NCBI RefSeq assembly: GCF_026210795.1
Contig: NC_089445.1
Coordinates: 3,534,001-3,598,000, forward strand
Direction of reading: 5' to 3'
DNA length: 64,000 nt
DNA from: Rhizophagus irregularis
Lineage: Eukaryota; Glomeromycota; Glomeromycetes; Glomerales; Glomeraceae
This document shows positions 63,246 through 64,000 of this stretch, one piece after another (position 1 is the first letter of the stretch; every line of letters starts with the position of its first letter). The notes under the pieces are model-generated. The model did no database searches and had not been told where the DNA came from. It worked only from the letters and a program-made list of their open reading frames with translations. Made by a program: the position numbers and the translations under genes.

Positions 63246-63780
63246 TTAAATAAATTGTATAAGTATATAGTAATAATAGTATCAGGTATGTTAAAAACTT
63301 TTTTTTTGAAATTATTTTTTTCTCCCAATATATTTATAGTGTATGGGATATCAGTTTATCACTATCACCTAGTTACTCACTTTAATGTTGACATTATTTT
63401 TTACTAAATATTGTTTTATACTACATTTCTTTAATACAATCGAAAGTATAACTTCCCCATGAATCCCCATATAGTTCTCTTGATATACGATTCCTCGAAT
63501 TATATAATATGTTGCAAGAGGTCTTGCTGTGGATTATTAATTAATCTTTAATGAAATGGGTATACTAAAAAAAAAAAATTTATGACATTTTATATATACC
63601 TTCATATTCGCTTATTCTTTTCCGTTTGGAAGATCTGCTCGCACAACGTAGAATTCGATACCTGTGTGAAATTCCTTTTTTTTATAGCTTATCCAAGATT
63701 CCAAGTATTAAATATTTATATTCTCTTTATTTTTTATTTTACTTAGAATTATTTAAATATTTTTATATTCCATGATCTTC

Positions 63781-64000
63781 CCGTGTAGCGGTGTAGGGAT
63801 TGGAATCGATTCTGCGATAGTCGAATTAATCGAAAATCGATTCTGAATCGATTAATCAAAAATCGCATTAAAAAATAGAATCTGACGCCTAAACAATTTT
63901 TTCATTCTTATGACCTTTTATGATCCTAGTCAATCGTTTCCATTGATATTAATATAAAAAATTTAAGTTCTTTCGCATATAAGTCGGACATCTTTCTAAT
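63781..64000. other. Window end with AATCGATT palindromes
   Basis: 63795-63870 holds several overlapping GAATCGATTC-type palindromes (GGAATCGATTCTG, AAATCGATTCTGAATCGATT). No gene. Confidence 0.5.

Larger units (their letters stand above)
55500..63780 (+). repeat. Segmental duplication, copy 2 (interrupted)
   Basis: Colinear with 45180-51480 except for two insertions: a MITE at ~59412-59569 and a ~1.76-kb pogo-like element at ~61482-63245. After the latter the match resumes (TTGTATAAGTATAT..., GGGATATCAGTTTATCACTA) and fades near 63780. The 9-bp TGTTTAGAA repeat has five units here (56904-56948). Confidence 0.85.

Noticed and set aside
1-64000. CRISPR array, prokaryotic operons or phage genes
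   Set aside because: Intron-bearing genes, eukaryotic transposons and absence of spaced identical repeats make these untenable.

Overview
The window is very AT-rich, has no bacterial gene layout, and its genes are split by short GT-AG introns of about 65-100 bp. Homopolymer-rich spacers, many decayed transposable elements and copies of protein families typical of arbuscular mycorrhizal fungi (beta-propeller/ion-channel proteins, Crinkler-type and kinase remnants, Crypton-, hAT- and pogo-like transposases) suggest a Glomeromycotina nuclear contig, most like Rhizophagus. That assignment comes from recognising families, not from a search.

Layout. 1-6.2 kb: two minus-strand copies of a small Arg-rich protein family, a decayed Crinkler-like gene (2.7-3.5 kb) and a neat three-exon gene for a small, probably mitochondrial protein (3749-4236). 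6.2-10.4 kb: AT-rich spacer with microsatellites. 10.5-13.2 kb: decayed Crypton-like tyrosine recombinase and a broken gene of unknown family, both minus. 13.3-16.7 kb: another copy of the dispersed repeat carrying the small Arg-rich ORF. 17.9-18.9 kb: two inverted-repeat elements. 19.5-29.6 kb: the functional core, two large co-oriented multi-exon genes for six-helix, TRP-like ion channels with long beta-propeller-like N-termini and coiled-coil C-termini; the first carries a one-base frameshift. 30.3-31.1 kb: a non-autonomous pogo-like element with TA target duplication. 32.7-34.2 kb: a shortened copy of a dispersed repeat. 35.3-37.5 kb: two MITEs flanking a two-exon secreted protein gene. 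38-45 kb: weak ORFs, a minisatellite, an inverted-repeat element, a kinase remnant and a 105-bp tandem repeat. 45.2-51.5 kb and 55.5-63.8 kb: a direct segmental duplication of about 6 kb, separated by a decayed hAT transposase; the second copy is split by a decayed pogo-like transposase and by a small MITE.

The most unusual content is the small Arg-rich protein family: five open copies and two broken ones, each within repeated DNA, with a conserved stop and only whole-codon length changes among the open copies. The two channel genes could encode partner subunits, since they differ mainly in pore sequence and ligand-domain length. Most of the rest is transposon debris and the repeat family that spreads the small ORFs.
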